Shown piece after piece: positions 16,300 to 24,361 of a stretch of DNA of 64,000 nt. Source of the DNA: a virus; IMG/VR virus record IMGVR_UViG_3300047994_000025, positions 1 through 64,000 of that record. One strand, 5' to 3'. The position numbers were made by a program, and so were the translations under genes. Below the pieces are notes generated by a model that did not search any database, was not told where the DNA came from, and saw only the letters and a list, made by a program, of their open reading frames with translations. Within the stretch, counting starts at the first letter, position 1; each line of letters opens with the position of its first letter.

Positions 16300-17897
16300 A
16301 ACACGATCCGATATGAACAGACGCACCGGCAGCGAACCCGATCTTCTGCCGGTGCGCGAATATCTCCGGGGAACATCAGCTTGTTACCGAGACCCGACGT
16401 GAACAACGTATCGATACCACGAACCGTGTTGTTCGCAGCCGCGCCAAGATAGACGTGTGACGGGCGCGTTCTTCCGTCCTTCGTGGAATTCCATTTCTTT
16501 TCGACGTCACCCGGATCGATATCGGCTAGTTCGATAGTCTGCAACATCGCTTCGTGGTTCGCCGCGCTGGTCGCGGTGGTCGACTCCGTCAGCGCAATCG
16601 TATCGGCGCGGTATTCGATGTACCGTTCGCGGTATCGATCGACCATCTTGTCAATCTGATCTTGCGACAACGGCTTTTCGTCGGCTCGGCGAACGGTCGG
16701 ATCGAAACGACGATCGCGCAACGAACGGTCAAGCGCTTCTTTCGATCCGCTTTGCAGCAATCGGCGATAGTTTTCGACGGCTTCATTCTGTTTCGGCGTC
16801 AGTCCGATCGCATCACGGAACGCGGCGGAAACCTGTTTCGGGTTCTTGCCTTCCGCAAGCGCGCGGGTCACAGCGTCACGAACGGCGTCGCGTTGCTCTT
16901 GCGAGACCTTGCCTTGAATGAATTCGTACGTCAGTTCGTTCGCGGCTTGCGCGGCACGCGGGTTCGTCGGGTCGAAGTTGATACCGACAGACGGGCGCAA
17001 ACCACGTGCCAGCGCTTCAATTGCCTGTGCGTCTTGCTTTGCCTCTTGTGCCGCGCGTGCCGCTTCCCGTGCCGCCTGTGCGGCTTTGTCAGCCTGTGCA
17101 GCGGCTTGTTCGGGCGATGACGTAAGCATCGCTTGCGCGCGGTCGGCGAGCTTCGCAGCATCTTCAGCCGCTTGGATGGCTTTGCGTGATGTATCGGTGA
17201 TCGCGCCGGTCACGTCGCCGGGGATTGAACGGAGCTTCGCCGCCGAATCGAGCGCGGCTTGTATCGACTTCATGGCGCGTTGCGCGGATAGCCGAGCTTC
17301 TTGCGCGTCCCATACCGCTGTTTTCGTCGCGTCCTTCGACAGCTTGACTTGTTCTTCGGTCGCGGTGATTGCGTCAACCGCATTGCGTACCGCGTGTGCG
17401 CTGTTCGTTGCGGACGCTTCAGCGACTCGAGCCGGTTCGGCGACGTTCGTGAATATCACAGGTGCCGTCGAAGGTCGCATGCCTTCAAGCGCGGCGGTGA
17501 AGTCGGCGGTGATGTCCTTACCGACTGTTGCATATCCGGATTGGATCGCTTCGGCGACACGCATCAACGGTGCATCAATCAGGTCAATCGCTTCGCTGAC
17601 ACTGTTGCGCGCGATCAGTACCGTAATGGTGTTCATGAATTCGTCGGATCGCAGCACCCGGACATAGTCAATGAACGCACGCTTGATCTTCACAGCCACA
17701 AGCAACGCCAGCGCGGCGAGCTTGGAATCGCTGATCATCCGCAACGCCGACGTGATCGCGCCACCTTCGACAAGGTCAGCGACCGCACCGATCAGTTCGT
17801 TATCGTCGGATGTTTCCACGAACCGTGTGAACGTCGGTCGGTACTTCTTCGGTACTTTCGTTTCGATCAGGTCCGCTAGGCGGCTTGCATTGCTCAA
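16296..17897 (-). CDS. Minor head protein, MuF / SPP1 gp7-like
   Basis: A 533-residue protein. The C-terminal ~120 residues carry the MuF-type block: YRADTIALTESTTATSAANH, KKWNSTKDGRTRPSHVYL and a Cys end, EDRVRCRCVCSY. The N-terminal ~150 residues are helical (SRLADLIETKVPKKYRPTF), and residues ~230-330 are an Ala/Gln/Lys-rich coiled coil. The TTG at 17897 forms a TTGA overlap with the previous stop and gives the usual MSNASRLADL start; a GTG at 17951 is the alternative. MuF proteins lie inside the head near the portal. The long coiled coil is larger than usual. Confidence 0.85.
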   Translation of the reverse strand: MSNASRLADLIETKVPKKYRPTFTRFVETSDDNELIGAVADLVEGGAITSALRMISDSKLAALALLVAVKIKRAFIDYVRVLRSDEFMNTITVLIARNSVSEAIDLIDAPLMRVAEAIQSGYATVGKDITADFTAALEGMRPSTAPVIFTNVAEPARVAEASATNSAHAVRNAVDAITATEEQVKLSKDATKTAVWDAQEARLSAQRAMKSIQAALDSAAKLRSIPGDVTGAITDTSRKAIQAAEDAAKLADRAQAMLTSSPEQAAAQADKAAQAAREAARAAQEAKQDAQAIEALARGLRPSVGINFDPTNPRAAQAANELTYEFIQGKVSQEQRDAVRDAVTRALAEGKNPKQVSAAFRDAIGLTPKQNEAVENYRRLLQSGSKEALDRSLRDRRFDPTVRRADEKPLSQDQIDKMVDRYRERYIEYRADTIALTESTTATSAANHEAMLQTIELADIDPGDVEKKWNSTKDGRTRPSHVYLGAAANNTVRGIDTLFTSGLGNKLMFPGDIRAPAEDRVRCRCVCSYRIVF

Positions 17898-18478
17898 AGC
17901 GGACCACCGAACCCGAAGCGACCACGTCGACCAACTGTCGCGTCCATACACGTGCCGAACGACGTCGCACCAGCGTTACCCGCCGAGCCGCCGCGCGCGC
18001 AAAGCCAGTCACCCAACACGCTCATGATGTACGAAGGGAACGGAGCGACCGAGCCGTTACCGAACACCGTGAACGACAGGTTGCGGAAGTATTCGATTTC
18101 GACCGACCCGGCCTTCAGTCGCTTGGTTCCACCGTCCGCCGACCCGGCGACATTGCCGATCATCTGGTCAGGAAGTTCAGGGTTCGACGCGATCAGGATC
18201 GATAGAAGGATCGTTGCCATTTCAATCTGTGGAGCGACCGGGATAGTCACACCCGCGATGACGCGCGGCCATTTGAGCGGTTGATCCGGATCGACCTTGT
18301 CACCAATCCAGCACTGTGAATCGATCCACCGGGTAGCGGTGACAACCGCGCGACCCTTGTCGTCTTCAAGCAACGCGTCCCAATCAGCGACGTTCAGCGA
18401 ACCGTTCGCATAATCATCGACCTGTTCGACCGTGGCGTACGTTTCGTATGTCTTGCCGTTGATTGTGACGTTTGGCAT
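17894..18478 (-). CDS. Head-tail adaptor candidate (DnaT-like fold family)
   Basis: A 194-residue protein with ETYATVEQVDDYANGSLNV, an ATRWIDSQCWIGDKV block and LKWPRVIAGVTIP. This pattern matches small head-completion proteins that Pfam lists as DnaT-like, found between portal and MuF or capsid genes. A structural connector role is more likely than DNA replication here, given the neighbours. Confidence 0.7.
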   Translation of the reverse strand: MPNVTINGKTYETYATVEQVDDYANGSLNVADWDALLEDDKGRAVVTATRWIDSQCWIGDKVDPDQPLKWPRVIAGVTIPVAPQIEMATILLSILIASNPELPDQMIGNVAGSADGGTKRLKAGSVEIEYFRNLSFTVFGNGSVAPFPSYIMSVLGDWLCARGGSAGNAGATSFGTCMDATVGRRGRFGFGGPL

Positions 18479-18487
18479 GCATTAAAG

Positions 18488-18513
18488 CCCGCTCATGATG
18501 GATAATGAGCGGG
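18488..18513 (-). terminator. 9 bp hairpin between head genes
   Basis: CCCGCTCAT (18488-18496) and ATGAGCGGG (18505-18513) form a perfect 9 bp stem with an 8-base loop. On the minus strand it is followed by CTTTAAT, only a weak U-run, so partial termination or mRNA processing between the portal unit and the next head genes is as likely as full termination. Confidence 0.5.
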
Positions 18514-18547
18514 ACAATAACAGCAAATTTGCCGAATGACTATGGTG

Positions 18548-18763
18548 TCAGGTAGTCGACATGATTCCAGCGGTCTTCAGCGCAGCAAGCAACGCGTCAT
18601 ATTCCGCTTTTGTCGGGTTCGCACCGGCAGCATTGGCAACAAGTGCCGCCTTCTTGACCGTACCGGCGACGGTGGTCGTCGCGGCGGCGGTTACACTGCG
18701 TCCGTCCGGGGTCTCGAAACCACCGGCTTTGATGACACGCTTGTCGATTTTATTCACGCCCAT
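18548..18763 (-). CDS. Small head-fibre-like protein
   Basis: A 71-residue protein. Its C-terminal part (VKKAALVANAAGANPTKAEY, then DALLAALKTAGIM) resembles the short capsid-binding unit of phage head fibre proteins. It overlaps the portal gene by 14 bases. A capsid surface role is inferred from this likeness and from location. Confidence 0.6.
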   Translation of the reverse strand: MGVNKIDKRVIKAGGFETPDGRSVTAAATTTVAGTVKKAALVANAAGANPTKAEYDALLAALKTAGIMSTT

Positions 18764-20108
18764 TGTTCGGGACTCCTTCGGTTAGGGGAACGTATTCTTC
18801 GGCTTCACTCACGCCGAGCAAGGTGCGAACGTCGTTGATGACAGGATCGGTCGGCGATAGGATCGCACCGGCTGTCGCCATGTCACGAAGTGCGGCGGTG
18901 ATTTCTTCGACGCTCTTGAAGCTGACATCTTCCGGCTGAAGCGAAGGCATAAGGTCTTCGTTCAGACCGTTCATTTTCCACAACGGACCGAAAAAGTCCT
19001 TGTCCATTGCTTCGCCGATATCCTTGGTGCAGGAATTGACGTTCAGGTACAGATTGCGCGACTTGTCTTCCGACAGCGCACGCGATCCGCTATCCTTGCC
19101 AACGAGAAGCCCTTCGACGCCGAGAATCAACGCCATGTCGTACGCTTCACGATTGATCGCTTCGCCGACCGCTTCGATCCCCTGTGAACTTCCCGTCAGA
19201 ATATCCATGTCCCATTTGGGAGCGCTTGACGGTGTCTCGCCGGTGTCGGTCTTGCTCATGTACACAGAACTGTCAAGCAACAGACCGGTGTTCGTGGATT
19301 TGGCACGGAGCGAAACGAATTGTGCCATGCCGTTGATCATCGCGTCGGCTTGCGCGCGTGTGATCTGACCAGCTTCGACGGCGGCTTCGACTTCGGCGCG
19401 CGGCGCGCGGCCCACGGGGATACCCCGGAAGTCACGTTCAAAGCCGGAACCTTCGATGCGCTTATATTCCATGTACCTGTCGGCGGGTTCGGCAAGGTGA
19501 CGCACAAGCCCGAAGCCTTCCGGACTATCCGTCAACGAATCATCGACCAGATAAATCAGCTTCCCGCGCGGGATATAGATCGGCTGGTACGTCAGCGGCG
19601 AGAACTGCACAACGCCCTTGACGTCGCCGTTATTATCGATGTCCCATTGCTGAATCGTATGTTGCGGGCGCGGCGCGACACGCTTGAAACCAAGCTTCCC
19701 GTCCTTGCGCTTCTTCGCCGTCCATTCCTGAAGCCCGAAGCCGTAAAAGCGGAACATCGCCGATCGGCGAATAATCCGGTGCCACGACTGATCCATGTCG
19801 TACATGCATTCTTCGGCGAACTCGGCGAGTGCCTTCGCTTCCGACGAATCGTTCTTCGGTTCGATCTTCCATTCGGGAGACGCGACAAGGTTCAGGAAGT
19901 AGTGAATACCAGCGGCGACGATCGAAACGTTCGCTAGGATATCCGAAGCGGTGATATACTTCTGTTCGCCGATCAGGCGCGGATTGCGCTCTTCCGGGGT
20001 GTTGATATAGCCGCCGACAACCTGAAAACCCGGAACGCCCATGTTCTTCATGGGTTTCACGGGTTCAGGTGCTACACCGACTGATGTGACTCCGGGTAAA
20101 TCTGCCAT
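18750..20108 (-). CDS. Portal protein (DUF935 / Mu gp29-like)
   Basis: A 452-residue protein. Family words include ASDILANVSIVAAGIHYFLN, HRIIRRSAMFRFYGFGLQEW, VAPRPQHTIQQWDID and YIPRGKLIYLVDDSLTDSPE, typical of DUF935-type portals, which form the dodecameric DNA gate of the head. It ends at EEYVPLTEG. The first residues are MADLPGVTSVGVAP, with an LPGV word shared with several other proteins of this phage. Order portal, adaptor, MuF is normal. Confidence 0.88.
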   Translation of the reverse strand: MADLPGVTSVGVAPEPVKPMKNMGVPGFQVVGGYINTPEERNPRLIGEQKYITASDILANVSIVAAGIHYFLNLVASPEWKIEPKNDSSEAKALAEFAEECMYDMDQSWHRIIRRSAMFRFYGFGLQEWTAKKRKDGKLGFKRVAPRPQHTIQQWDIDNNGDVKGVVQFSPLTYQPIYIPRGKLIYLVDDSLTDSPEGFGLVRHLAEPADRYMEYKRIEGSGFERDFRGIPVGRAPRAEVEAAVEAGQITRAQADAMINGMAQFVSLRAKSTNTGLLLDSSVYMSKTDTGETPSSAPKWDMDILTGSSQGIEAVGEAINREAYDMALILGVEGLLVGKDSGSRALSEDKSRNLYLNVNSCTKDIGEAMDKDFFGPLWKMNGLNEDLMPSLQPEDVSFKSVEEITAALRDMATAGAILSPTDPVINDVRTLLGVSEAEEYVPLTEGVPNNGRE

Positions 20109-20142
20109 ACCGTGACACTTATCACAGCGTCACGGGGAATGA

Positions 20143-20334
20143 CTAGGTCATGACGATCCGTCTTCGTTTCAGACCTTCGTCACGGTTCATCGGTTCGCCG
20201 ACATGCCAGAACCCACAATGTCGGCACTTGAACGGAACGCGAACTTCGCGGTCGTGCTTGCGACGGATGTCCTTCGCGTCATATGCCGCGTGGTGAAAGT
20301 TTCGGTACTCTTTCTTTCCATGGCAAGTCGTCAT
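20143..20334 (-). CDS. Small zinc-finger-like protein
   Basis: A 63-residue basic protein with FKCRHCGFWHVG near residues 35-46, likely one zinc-binding knuckle. The preceding helix HHAAYDAKDIRRKHDREVRV is positively charged, so nucleic-acid binding is possible. ATGA-coupled to the upstream gene. I have seen similar short proteins in related phages without a known role. Confidence 0.65.
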   Translation of the reverse strand: MTTCHGKKEYRNFHHAAYDAKDIRRKHDREVRVPFKCRHCGFWHVGEPMNRDEGLKRRRIVMT

Positions 20335-20537
20335 GTTCCGAACCTTATCCTGACCGGGTTCTGTCGCTCGGCGGCGGCTTCGCTGGCAAGCCAGACCAGT
20401 GCGGCGAGCATCGGCGCGTCAATCGCGACGTGCGTGTTCTCGGCGGCAATGTGTGCGATCATGCCCGACATTTCAGTCAAGCCGCCTTGTTCAAGATAAG
20501 CGACGATCGGTGCGATTTCACTCGGCGGTTTCTGCAT
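20331..20537 (-). CDS. Small hypothetical protein
   Basis: A 68-residue protein with a hydrophobic helix (DAPMLAALVWLASEAAAE). It overlaps the upstream gene by 20 bases and the downstream gene by four. Helical; function unknown. Confidence 0.55.
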   Translation of the reverse strand: MQKPPSEIAPIVAYLEQGGLTEMSGMIAHIAAENTHVAIDAPMLAALVWLASEAAAERQNPVRIRFGT

Positions 20538-20730
20538 TGGTCTTCACCTTGACGTTGATTCGGTACAAGACCTTACCACGATTGCGACCGACTTTCATCG
20601 CCTGATCGCACGAAGGATGCGGGAAACCCATCATATGAGACGTGATCATTCCACCGCGATACACGTTGATCACCGCGTCACGAATGTTTCGCTCTTGGTC
20701 GAAGATTGGGAGATTATATCGATCAATCAT
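20518..20730 (-). CDS. Small hypothetical protein
   Basis: A 70-residue protein (MIDRYNLPIFDQERNIRDAV), basic and mixed alpha/beta. It is ATGA-coupled to the next gene upstream. No family is recognised. Confidence 0.6.
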   Translation of the reverse strand: MIDRYNLPIFDQERNIRDAVINVYRGGMITSHMMGFPHPSCDQAMKVGRNRGKVLYRINVKVKTNAETAE

Positions 20731-20954
20731 GGTGCAACCATCCTTGCGAAATCTTCAACGGTTCGGCAGTCCTGAAACGACTCGGCGCACCGGGGGAACG
20801 CATCGTACAGTGCCGTTTCAAGCTGGTCGCGCTCCTTGCCGACCAAACCCCAATCGATCGCCACATCATCAGATCGTTCGACCTTGTGCGCCGGAATGCC
20901 GAAGATGCGTTCGATCAAGTTCGCGATTTTGTCACAGATAGAAAGATGCGTCAT
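20727..20954 (-). CDS. Acyl-carrier-protein-like small protein
   Basis: A 75-residue protein whose pattern resembles a degenerate carrier-protein fold: helix 1 (ICDKIANLIERIFGI), a DWGLVGKERDQLETALYDAF segment where an acyl carrier has its DSLxxVEL helix, and a TVEDFARMV end. The phosphopantetheine Ser is replaced (DWGL), so it may act as a decoy or be unrelated. ATG 20954 has an AGGCGG site at good spacing; a GTG six bases earlier is the alternative. Confidence 0.55.
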   Translation of the reverse strand: MTHLSICDKIANLIERIFGIPAHKVERSDDVAIDWGLVGKERDQLETALYDAFPRCAESFQDCRTVEDFARMVAP

Positions 20955-20956
20955 GA

Positions 20957-21679
20957 TCACACCGCCTTTCGGAATGCGACGACATCGTTAGGTGTAGCGG
21001 TCAAGCTGCGAGACCAATCAATCGCACTGACCACGTATTCACTAAGCCGAGTGCCGTTCCGAAGCTGAACTTCGACAATATCATTCAGTCGCAATTCAGC
21101 CGGATAAGCGCCTTTGCCGTGCCAATCGATCCACGGACGATCCGGTTGCGCCGGTTCAGTAATTTTTCGATACGACACCACTTCGATACCGCGCCGATAC
21201 GCTTTCGAATACGACCAGTCGATGACGTCGACACGTTCTGTCATCGCACCGCCGTTACGGAGTCGCACTTGAACGTAATCCGACATCTTCAGTCCTTCCG
21301 GAACGGAGCCGTTACCGTCCCAATCGATCCAACCGTCATCAACGGCAAACTGATTCGCATCGATCGTCGTACGGGTCTTTCCGTCCGCTGATGTGACGGT
21401 CATTCCGACATCCACACCGCCGACCGAAACCCTGCCTTCTTCATTGATCCGAATAGGCGTCGCGGCCACGGACATTGCTTCGATGTTGCCGAAGTCGGTG
21501 TTTGCGATCAACCAAGGCGAAGACGAATCACCCTGTCGCATCGTTTCGAGTTCTTCAACTACCGCTTGCCGAATTTGCTGTTCGGTCGTTGCGCCCGTGA
21601 CGCCGCGATATAGCTTCAGCGCTTCTTTCGCGCTATCGGCTTCGATCGTGAAGCCTTCCCATGTGATCATGACAGCCAT
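20957..21679 (-). CDS. Protein with two tandem WIDWxGxG repeats
   Basis: A 240-residue protein. After an N-terminal part (ITWEGFTIEADSAKEALKLY), the second half holds two ~65-residue copies: WIDWDGNGSVPEGLKMSDYV and WIDWHGKGAYPAELRLNDIV, each followed by LRNG and an IDWS word. Each copy looks like a small beta domain with an unknown partner. The ATG at 21679 follows a GGAGAAGGG site. It leads the small-gene unit downstream of the portal and has its own divergent promoter. Confidence 0.65.
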   Translation of the reverse strand: MAVMITWEGFTIEADSAKEALKLYRGVTGATTEQQIRQAVVEELETMRQGDSSSPWLIANTDFGNIEAMSVAATPIRINEEGRVSVGGVDVGMTVTSADGKTRTTIDANQFAVDDGWIDWDGNGSVPEGLKMSDYVQVRLRNGGAMTERVDVIDWSYSKAYRRGIEVVSYRKITEPAQPDRPWIDWHGKGAYPAELRLNDIVEVQLRNGTRLSEYVVSAIDWSRSLTATPNDVVAFRKAV

Positions 21680-21709
21680 GCTTATGCCCTTCTCCGTTGA
21701 ACTGACGAA

Positions 21710-21772
21710 ACGATAAATTCGATCGTTGTCAGGTGTCAAGCTGTTGACAAGCGACAACAGCTAAAATAGTTG
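21710..21772. promoter_or_regulatory. Divergent promoter/operator with a large inverted repeat
   Basis: Positions 21725-21758 form GTTGTC-N3-TGTCAA-GCTG-TTGACA-N3-GACAAC, a perfect pair of bipartite arms. The left arm is the -35 of a minus promoter (TTGACA 21739-21734, 18 bases, TATCGT 21715-21710). The right arm gives TTGACA 21744-21749 with a weak TAGTTG 17 bases on. This is the only place where two copies of the early motif face each other. Confidence 0.6.
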
Positions 21773-21800
21773 TACGGCAGTCAAAACGGAGAATCATCGA

Positions 21801-22082
21801 ATGTCTGAACGTCTAAAACAGTTCTATCGCGAATATCTCGCATGGGTCGAAGCCGGTTGCCCGCACAGTGATATATTCGCCACAAACTGGGGTCTGTGCA
21901 CATGCTTGGATGGTTGGTCGGGCGATGACGACGTTCTTCATGAGGAACAGGCATCTTTGTTTCGGTCTGCTGGACTAAGTGTGGCGTACCCGTTTAACGA
22001 AGACATGGTGTGCTACGGCTACGAACACAACAAGACGAAAAATGAAGCCCGTATATCATGGGTACGGGAGCAAGCGGCATGA
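21801..22082 (+). CDS. Conserved small phage protein
   Basis: A 93-residue protein (LKQFYREYLAWVEAGCPHSD, then GLCTCLDGW and GLSVAYPFNE). Proteins with the same FYREYLxWVEAG and AGLxxxYPF words are common in alphaproteobacterial phages; none has a known function to my knowledge. It follows an ACGGAGAA ribosome site. Confidence 0.65.
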   Translation: MSERLKQFYREYLAWVEAGCPHSDIFATNWGLCTCLDGWSGDDDVLHEEQASLFRSAGLSVAYPFNEDMVCYGYEHNKTKNEARISWVREQAA

Positions 22083-22510
22083 CGATCAGACACAACGGCT
22101 TGCGGATCGACCACGCGCGGTTCTACACACCCGAAACGACGAAGTTCGACGGAACGCCGTTGCGCGCTCCCCGCTTCGAAATCATGTTCAAGGAAGACGC
22201 GAACCCTGACCGCCCGGAACTGCCTTGGCGGTCTTCGTCGCGCGACCCGGCGCGCACACGATACGCCGTCTATGCTGCGACAGCCACACCACGCTTGACA
22301 TTCGCCAAACCGGAAGATTACGTGAACCTGATCGCACTTCACAACGTGTTCAAGGTGCGCAACATTCCTCTTGATTTGATGTTCCGTGGCGCGCTGTGCG
22401 ACCTGATCGTCAAGGAATGGGAACGCAACGATGAAACGGTGTTGCAGTTCTCCGAACTGATCTTCGCCGACATGACCACATTCAACATAAACGGAGATTT
22501 ACCAGCATGA
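22079..22510 (+). CDS. Hypothetical protein
   Basis: A 143-residue protein starting in an ATGA overlap at 22079. It has RAPRFEIMFKEDANPDRP and a helical C-terminal half. No known domain; charged and soluble. Confidence 0.6.
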   Translation: MTIRHNGLRIDHARFYTPETTKFDGTPLRAPRFEIMFKEDANPDRPELPWRSSSRDPARTRYAVYAATATPRLTFAKPEDYVNLIALHNVFKVRNIPLDLMFRGALCDLIVKEWERNDETVLQFSELIFADMTTFNINGDLPA

Positions 22511-22737
22511 CAAACATAATCACAGGTCCGGGTTTCTATCGCACTGTCGACGGTCGTCGCGTCGAACTGATCTTACGACCCGGTGGCGACATTGCCGAAG
22601 CACTGAACCTTGAATGCTTTGACGGCACCCGTAACGGACCCCTTAGAGTTCCGGATTCGAAACAGAAATACTTGTTGACCGGCGCGGTGTACAATATGAG
22701 ACCCGGCGAAGAAAACGATCGGATCGTCGGACTATAG
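22507..22737 (+). CDS. Hypothetical protein, stopped by TAG in a palindrome
   Basis: A 76-residue protein (ITGPGFYRTVDGRRVELILR, then LTGAVYNMRPGEENDRIVGL) ending at the TAG of 22735-22737. The stop lies in the middle of a perfect 32 bp palindrome, and the same frame stays open afterwards for 81 codons to 22983, where it is ATGA-coupled to the next gene. The intact gene would encode 158 codons including the TAG. This may be an interrupted gene or a readthrough gene. Confidence 0.6.
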   Translation: MTNIITGPGFYRTVDGRRVELILRPGGDIAEALNLECFDGTRNGPLRVPDSKQKYLLTGAVYNMRPGEENDRIVGL

Positions 22738-22750
22738 TCCGACGATCCGA
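22719..22750. repeat. Perfect 32 bp palindrome with central TAG
   Basis: The arms are TCGGATCGTCGGACTA and its exact reverse complement TAGTCCGACGATCCGA, with no spacer. It forms a 14-16 bp RNA hairpin or DNA cruciform and creates the stop codon of the gene it lies in. Confidence 0.9.
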
Positions 22751-22983
22751 AGGTCGGCGAAACGTGGTACGGTCGTGCGTGCTATGTCCCGTACAAGATC
22801 GAAGCGGTTGCGGCTGGTCACGTGATCGTCAGCAAAGAGCCGAACTATTCAAGCGCAATGGACCTACATTCGTTTCATCTGTCGTATCAACCCGCGCCGC
22901 GTTTTATCGACGGTTGGGTCAATCTGTGGCACGACGGCGACAAGCACTTGGCGACCGTCGAAGTCGAAAGCGTGCCGACATGA
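22738..22983 (+). pseudogene. Downstream half of the split gene (readthrough or remnant)
   Basis: The frame of the previous gene continues for 81 codons after the TAG: DPKVGETWYGRACYVPYKIE, then HLSYQPAPRFIDGWVNLWHD. Its words look coding, and its TGA overlaps the next ATG (ATGA), which suggests that ribosomes do arrive there. There is no good start codon of its own: the first in-frame candidates are a GTG and an ATG well inside. Amber readthrough, reinitiation or recent decay would all explain it. Confidence 0.5.
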
Positions 22984-23153
22984 TCATTCCGCGTTACGAC
23001 CTGATGTCCGATCTTGAGCTTGAAATGTCGCTGATGACGATCAAACTCGCATTGAACACAACGTATGGGAACCCGTTCTTGTGTTACGCGCTCATGTCAC
23101 TTGTTCGACATGAAATGAAAAAGCGGGTTGCGGCGCGCGCCGCGATCGGCTAA
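22980..23153 (+). CDS. Small hypothetical protein
   Basis: A 57-residue helical protein (LMSDLELEMSLMTIKLALN, then SLVRHEMKKRVAARA). It starts in an ATGA overlap with the open frame upstream. Function unknown. Confidence 0.6.
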   Translation: MIIPRYDLMSDLELEMSLMTIKLALNTTYGNPFLCYALMSLVRHEMKKRVAARAAIG

Positions 23154-23156
23154 CAG

Positions 23157-23171
23157 TTGACATCAGACAAC
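23157..23171 (+). promoter_or_regulatory. TTGACA-N3-GACAAC motif upstream of 23188
   Basis: TTGACATCAGACAAC lies just before the ACGGAGAA site of the next gene. No -10 fits at 17-18 bases, so here the motif may serve as an operator rather than a promoter. Confidence 0.4.
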
Positions 23172-23187
23172 AACGGAGAACCTATCA

Positions 23188-23439
23188 ATGATCATTCGTC
23201 TTCGCCGCTACGTGAAGCGCATCACCTATCCGGACGGCGACATCAGCAAGCCGGAAGTCACCAACGAACTTGTCTTGGATAAAGGCTTGCGTGTTCAGAC
23301 CGTGCCGCGCGTCGGCGAGTACGTCGGATATCGCCGATACGAAAACGGTAAACTGTTCATGGTGAAGCACGTCGGTCATACGATTGATCAGGCGCGACCC
23401 GGCGACACCGATCATGACATCGTTGTGGAGATTGACTAA
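23188..23439 (+). CDS. Hypothetical protein
   Basis: An 83-residue protein (RRYVKRITYPDGDISKPEV), rich in beta-forming residues and with even charge. It has an ACGGAGAA ribosome site and directly abuts the next gene. No family is recognised. Confidence 0.65.
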   Translation: MIIRLRRYVKRITYPDGDISKPEVTNELVLDKGLRVQTVPRVGEYVGYRRYENGKLFMVKHVGHTIDQARPGDTDHDIVVEID

Positions 23440-23739
23440 ATGACACAGCCGATCAAACCGAGCGACGTCGCCGCACAACGACGAACGATCATCCCCGAAG
23501 GTGTGATCAAGGTTTTTAACCACCTGATCGCCGAGAATTACGCGGGCGGTGAATCGATGGTCAAGCAAGAAGCCGTGATTGAATGCCTTGTTCGCGGCGG
23601 CTTTAACCGATCGCAAATCTTCGATAAAGGGTGGTTGAACGTCGAAGAACTCTTTCGTGCGTCGGGTTGGGAAGTCGAATATCACAAGTCGGATTATACC
23701 GACACATACGATTCATATTTCGTGTTCAGGGGAGCGTGA
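23440..23739 (+). CDS. Hypothetical protein, helical
   Basis: A 99-residue protein: IIPEGVIKVFNHLIAENY, EAVIECLVRGGFNRSQIFDK and a FRASGWEVEYHKSDY end. The helical first half could be a winged-helix-like unit. Start is immediately after the previous stop. Confidence 0.65.
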   Translation: MTQPIKPSDVAAQRRTIIPEGVIKVFNHLIAENYAGGESMVKQEAVIECLVRGGFNRSQIFDKGWLNVEELFRASGWEVEYHKSDYTDTYDSYFVFRGA

Positions 23740-23742
23740 CAC

Positions 23743-23940
23743 ATGGCTGATTTCTGCCAACAGTGCACCATGACGACGTTCGGACCAGAAACCCGTGATC
23801 TTGCCGGTCTGTCGACACCTGAAGACACCGTGAAAGGTCTGTACGCCGTCGTGCTGTGTGAAGGGTGCGGCCCGACACTGGTCGACCATGAAGGCAAGTG
23901 CATGTGCGAGGATTGCTTAGAAGGACATGGGAAACAATGA
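23743..23940 (+). CDS. Cys-rich zinc-binding protein
   Basis: A 65-residue protein with four Cys pairs or near pairs: FCQQCTM, LCEGCGP, and CMCEDCLEG. At least one, perhaps two, zinc sites are likely. I have seen this CQQCxxxxFG pattern in other phage small proteins. Role unknown; possibly a host-factor binder. Confidence 0.65.
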   Translation: MADFCQQCTMTTFGPETRDLAGLSTPEDTVKGLYAVVLCEGCGPTLVDHEGKCMCEDCLEGHGKQ

Positions 23941-24185
23941 GCAAACTAACCAAGAAACTCGAATGGCGCGAAGTCGAAGAAGGCTGGTACGCTGTCAATC
24001 GCGGCGACGAACAACTGTATTCGCCCGTTCCACCGTACGAAGTGCGGATTACGTCACGCGGCGAAGTTCGCGTTCGTGGTTTTGCTTCACTGAACCGCTT
24101 CGAAACATTCGACGGCTCGGTCGAACAGGCAAAGGCGGCTTGCCATGATCATTTCGAAAGGCTGGTGACTGAATGGCTAGTCTGA
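23937..24185 (+). CDS. Hypothetical protein
   Basis: An 82-residue protein (MSKLTKKLEWREVEEGWYAV) with a C-terminal helix VEQAKAACHDHFERLV. It starts in an ATGA overlap and overlaps the next gene by 13 bases. No family is recognised. Confidence 0.6.
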   Translation: MSKLTKKLEWREVEEGWYAVNRGDEQLYSPVPPYEVRITSRGEVRVRGFASLNRFETFDGSVEQAKAACHDHFERLVTEWLV

Positions 24186-24361
24186 AGATCATTCAAATCG
24201 CCGTCGAACTTGAAGACGAATCGATCGCTGTCGTATCGCTCCCGCAAGAGCGCATGAACATGCTGATCGGCTTCATTGAAGCGTTGTCGGAAGGTCCGAT
24301 CAAGCTGGTCAAGCTCCCCGGAATGAAGCGCGTGCCGCTCGCTGAAGCGGTGACAGAATGA
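24173..24361 (+). CDS. Small hypothetical protein
   Basis: A 62-residue protein (IIQIAVELEDESIAVVSLPQ). It carries an LPGM word near its end and is ATGA-coupled to the next gene. Function unknown. Confidence 0.55.
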   Translation: MASLKIIQIAVELEDESIAVVSLPQERMNMLIGFIEALSEGPIKLVKLPGMKRVPLAEAVTE

